This document shows, piece by piece, positions 61,206 through 64,000 of a stretch of DNA of 64,000 bases. The notes under the pieces were generated by a model that was not told where the DNA came from, searched no databases, and saw nothing but the letters and a program-made list of their open reading frames with translations. The DNA lies in contig JALHOW010000003.1 of assembly GCA_022842785.1 (NCBI GenBank), forward strand, positions 248,001 through 312,000, in the 5' to 3' direction. This DNA comes from Hyphomicrobiaceae bacterium (GTDB lineage Bacteria; Pseudomonadota; Alphaproteobacteria; Rhizobiales; Hyphomicrobiaceae). Numbering within the stretch: the stretch's first letter is position 1; each line of letters opens with the position of its first letter. Position numbers and translations under genes: made by a program.

Positions 61206-61923
61206 CTATTGCCGCTCGTCCGACTGCTCTTGAAATCCTGCCAGGAGCTTGAGCTGGCTCATATTGTGGATCGTAACTTTGCGATCCTTCAGCGTCATCA
61301 GCTTGCGCTCGCGAAGCTGCCGCAGCACGCGGTTCACGTGGATGGCGCTCAGTCCCAGGGCGTCGGCAAGAACATACTGATTGAGCGGACAGTCAAACTC
61401 CTGCTCGGTAGCGAGACCGACCAGCCGCAGTCGCTCGCTCAACTCGAGGAAAAAATGGGCCGTCCGGTCGAGGGCGCTACGCCGTCCGATGCTGACGAGA
61501 TGCTCGACAACCATCGCTTCGTCGCGTGATGCCGCCCACAGGATGGCCGCACCTAGACGTGGAAACTCGTTGAAGATCTCCATCATCCGTGATGCCTCGA
61601 CGCTGCTGACGACGACGTCGGTCAACGCAGAGAAGGAGTGATCGGAGGTCCGCAACAGGACACTTCTCAAGCCAACACAGTCGCCCGGCAGAGGAAAACG
61701 CAATGATCTGGCGCCCGCCGTCGGGCAGCAGCTTGAAACTGCACGCCCATCCCGCCTGAAGGATGTAGGCCAGGTGGCCCGTCTGGCCCTCGTGCACGAG
61801 TTCCTTGCCGGCCTTCAAACGAAGCGATGACGACTGGAGTTCAGCGAGACAGCCGGCCTCGCGTTCCGACAACTCCATGAACGTGCGGAGCTTTGTCGCG
61901 AGATGGCTGGCCTTGTGCGGCAC
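61206..61923 (-). pseudogene. Crp/Fnr-family regulator, frameshifted
   Basis: The cyclic-nucleotide-type effector half (HKASHLATKLRTFMELSE ... GHLAYILQAGWACSFKLLPD then GGRQIIAF) starts at 61923. The remaining part (PLPGDCVGLRSVLLRTSDHS) and the C-terminal Crp helix-turn-helix (NQYVLADALGLSAIHVNRVL then RQLRERKLMTLKD) are in another frame to 61206. The break lies at a TTTT run near 61695; removing one T gives a continuous protein of about 238 residues. This is either a true frameshift or a homopolymer error. It would be a stress or oxygen regulator; its targets are unknown. Confidence 0.78.
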
Positions 61924-62064
61924 TCGATGAACCTCGTGCGTTGGCGCCGGCTTGGTGCGGCTGAGCCTGGCTATCCCAGGTTAGCAGGGTTTCCCTGCTA
62001 TCGGTGTAAGTCTGGCGCGAGTGTCCGATGATGCTCCAGGCCGCCGAAGAGTGAGACAAAAGCC

Positions 62065-62313
62065 ATGACGTCGACAAACGACATCAAGGACGTTGCCGCC
62101 GGATGTGCAGCACTCGCGATCTGCGAGTCGCTGCTGCTCGCGCCGACGGAGCTGAAGGTCCTCGACGACAGCGACGCGCGTGGCATCCTGGAGGATGCGG
62201 CGGCCACACATCGCGGCGCCGAGAATACCGCGCCCGACGCTGCGCTACACTACGAGGCGGCACATATGATTGAGCACATCATTTCCGTCCGCAATGCCCT
62301 GTCTCGTCGTTGA
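62065..62313 (+). CDS. Conserved hypothetical protein
   Basis: An 82-residue helical protein (MTSTNDIKDVAAGCAALAIC then ESLLLAPTELKVLDDSDARG). No motif recognised. It is divergent from the Crp/Fnr gene. Short proteins of this look occur in rhizobial genomes. The downstream gene starts 35 bp after it ends. Confidence 0.6.
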   Translation: MTSTNDIKDVAAGCAALAICESLLLAPTELKVLDDSDARGILEDAAATHRGAENTAPDAALHYEAAHMIEHIISVRNALSRR

Positions 62314-62347
62314 TAGCGCGAGCGGCGTGAAGACTCGGAGAACAGCA

Positions 62348-62821
62348 ATGTCAGGCGATGCATTGTCACGATTGGAGGCGGCGATCGCAGCCTCTGCCGC
62401 TGAACGCGACAAGAAGGAGCAGAAGAGCCGGGACGAGCTGGCCGCAAAGGCCCGGCAGCAAGACCGAGCACGAGCCATCTGGGCCATACGGCGCGAGCAG
62501 CTTCCGAGCATGATCTCCAAGATCGATACTCTGTTGAAGAGGCACGGATATGTGGGGCTCAGTTTGAAGAAGTTTGAATTGAAGCACAGCGATATCGATC
62601 GCGCGGTCATCGAATTCAAGCACAGTGCGTATAGTGCTACGAAGATCCTCCTGTGCGCGACCTTGGGCGGTCAATTCACCTGCTCGATAGACTCCGTCGA
62701 AGGCACCGCTGGTTCGACTGAGCTGCAGCTTGAAGACCTCACGGAAGACGCGCTGGAGGAAGCCGTGGCGCACGCCGTCGTGCAATGCCTGAGCGGTAGG
62801 CACATCCCCAAACCCGATTAG
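62348..62821 (+). CDS. Hypothetical protein with coiled N-terminus
   Basis: About 157 residues. A charged helical N-terminus (LSRLEAAIAASAAERDKKEQ and KARQQDRARAIWAIRREQ) precedes a compact domain (HGYVGLSLKKFELKHSDIDR; TKILLCATLGGQFTCSIDSV). Start at ATG 62348 is favoured by the upstream gap; an in-frame ATG at 62270 overlaps the previous gene. Function unknown. Confidence 0.6.
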   Translation: MSGDALSRLEAAIAASAAERDKKEQKSRDELAAKARQQDRARAIWAIRREQLPSMISKIDTLLKRHGYVGLSLKKFELKHSDIDRAVIEFKHSAYSATKILLCATLGGQFTCSIDSVEGTAGSTELQLEDLTEDALEEAVAHAVVQCLSGRHIPKPD

Positions 62822-62953
62822 CCCTGGCATCTGAGCGCTGTGCTTCGCCACTAAAACTTCCGCAATCGGCCCATAACATCGAAGGACCACATTGGCCGCT
62901 ATGTAAGACGCTGCGGCCGTGCCGCTGCGCTACCAGCGGCCGAGAGGCGCTAA

Positions 62954-63715
62954 GAGCGCGGTGCAGCTGCGATGGCGCTGTTCGAGCGCGGACCGCGCAA
63001 GGTGCCGCTTGTCGGCAAGGTAGTCGGCGTCGGCTTGGTCGATGAGATCACCGACCGCACCTGGGTGATCATTGATGCCGTCGACGGGCGCGTCCACTAC
63101 GCCGATCTCGGCCGGCTCAAGGCAGACGCCGTGCCGGCTCGCGGCAACATCGTCGCCCTTGCCGTTGGCGGCCTCAACGAGAAGCCGTCGTCGGTGCCTC
63201 GCCTGCATCTTCTCTCCGCCGCCGACCTCGACCGGCAAACGACCTACGAGGGGCCGACGTGGCTCGATCAGGCGATCGTCTCCAGGTGGCAGCCGGAGAT
63301 CCGGACGACGGGCTTCACGGCCGAAGCGGACAAGGCCCTCAAGGCCCGGACTGACTGGCTCGCCAGCCGGCAGCTCATCGAGCCATCACAGGACGGCAAG
63401 CGCGTGGCACGCGCCGACATGATGAGGGCGCTGCGTCAGGCCGAGACGCGGCACATCGCTGCCGATGTCTCACAGCGCCTCAACGCGGCCTTCTTGCCGG
63501 CCCCGTCTGGAGCCCGGATCGCCGGCACCTACGATCACGCCATCACAACGCCGACCGGCAAGATCGCGGTCATCCGCCGCGAGGACACCTTCACTTTGGC
63601 GCCGTGGCAGCCGGCGCTCGAGCCGTTCCGCGGCCAAGCCGTCGCGGGGATCGTCGGTCCCTCCCGCATGACCTGGACGCACGCCCGTGGAAAGGGCCTG
63701 CCAGGGAGGGGATGA
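62954..63715 (+). pseudogene. Truncated relaxase 3' end (second, diverged copy)
   Basis: From GAGCGC at 62954, just after an in-frame TAA, to the stop at 63715 this is colinear with the last 762 bp of the relaxase at 52300, with about 89 percent identical protein and no gaps. The N-terminal relaxase domain and metal site are missing, so it cannot nick DNA. It is likely the relic of another ICE of the same family. The sequence after its stop differs from that after the intact copy, so homology ends with the gene. Confidence 0.9.
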
Positions 63716-63859
63716 TCATTTGATAGGATCTTGTCAGCGGTTAACCATGGAGAGAATGTGCTGTATCGGACTGTCGATGACGACGACATGGCATTGTCGC
63801 ATTCGAACGTGCTATTCCCATCGCACCGTTCCACCGCAAGCCGCCACTTGCTCTGTCGG

Positions 63860-64000
63860 ATGCGTATCATGCCCCACGTTGACGTGAACTCCGCAAAACA
63901 ACTCGCACAATCCATCATCGACACGCCCCAGGATCAGGTCGCGGACATGGTGCACGCCTTGAGAAAATCCCAACGCCTGTCATCGACCACGCAGGCGCTC
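63860..64000 (+). CDS. Possible partial protein at right edge
   Basis: An open frame from ATG 63860 runs off the edge for 47 codons (MPHVDVNSAKQLAQSIIDTP then QDQVADMVHALRKSQRLSST). No family recognised, so it is supported only weakly by its open frame and codon-like composition. Confidence 0.3.
   Translation, partial: MRIMPHVDVNSAKQLAQSIIDTPQDQVADMVHALRKSQRLSSTTQAL

Noticed and set aside
61206-61923. Crp/Fnr frame break considered as programmed frameshifting
   Set aside because: It falls in a TTTT run where sequencing or replication slippage is common, and recoding is not known for this family.
52300-63715. Relaxase copies read as the ends of a composite transposon
   Set aside because: They are diverged, one is a full gene, there are no terminal inverted repeats, target duplications or transposase.

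Overview
The window is high-GC DNA of an alphaproteobacterium, most likely order Hyphomicrobiales. The gene families suggest this: DUF6499-DUF2285 activators, a DUF736 protein, a DUF4167-type small protein, an S26-type TraF and a VirD2-like DUF3363 relaxase, all typical of rhizobial-type integrative conjugative elements (ICEs). There is no rRNA, tRNA or CRISPR array that I can see. Most of the window reads as accessory DNA, with metal and metalloid resistance cargo inside ICE material.

Layout. 0-2.7 kb: a LysR-controlled oxidoreductase patch ending at an IS3 transposase scrap. 3.2-5.6 kb: a first ICE-activator gene (fseA-like, split by a +1 frame change), a Phd/PIN toxin-antitoxin pair and a coiled-coil protein. 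5.6-10.1 kb: a SorC regulator, CoA-transferase, metallo-hydrolase and MFS catabolic group. 10.2-17.5 kb: an arsenic island (ArsR-ArsC fusion, GAPDH, ArsJ, Acr3, ArsR, flavoprotein, MFS). 17.6-23.6 kb: a periplasmic binding protein, histidine kinase and sigma-54 response regulator directly upstream of a molybdenum sulfite-oxidase-family enzyme and a dihaem cytochrome c. The spacer carries a textbook -24/-12 promoter and two 19-bp upstream repeats. 23.7-24.5 kb: the fused remains of a merR/P-type ATPase pair. 24.5-33.7 kb: a divalent-metal efflux cluster (His-tailed DMT, NicO transporter, RND adaptor and pump). 34-47.4 kb: a copper/silver cluster (CusBA, two-component system, TolC-type lipoprotein, multicopper oxidase, cupredoxin, CusF-like protein). 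48-54.4 kb: an ICE mobilisation module (second fseA-like gene, rdfS-like excisionase, traF, XRE regulator, DUF736, relaxase). 54.3-62.8 kb: glycan and stress genes (transglutaminase, GH130, glycosyltransferase, mannose-6-phosphate isomerase, Crp/Fnr), several frameshifted. 62.9-63.7 kb: the C-terminal third of a second, diverged relaxase.

How it works together. The metal genes form at least three detoxification routes: arsenate reduced by ArsC and arsenite exported by Acr3, or arsenate conjugated by GAPDH and exported by ArsJ; export of Ni/Co/Zn-type cations; and Cu/Ag efflux plus periplasmic oxidation. The ICE module probably mobilises or once mobilised this cargo. Two fseA-like genes and two relaxase 3' ends, diverged in each case, suggest that two related ICEs have been merged here.

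The two observations most worth testing are the AioXSR-like cassette whose enzyme slot holds a sulfite-oxidase-family protein, and the conserved +1 frameshift site in both fseA-like genes.
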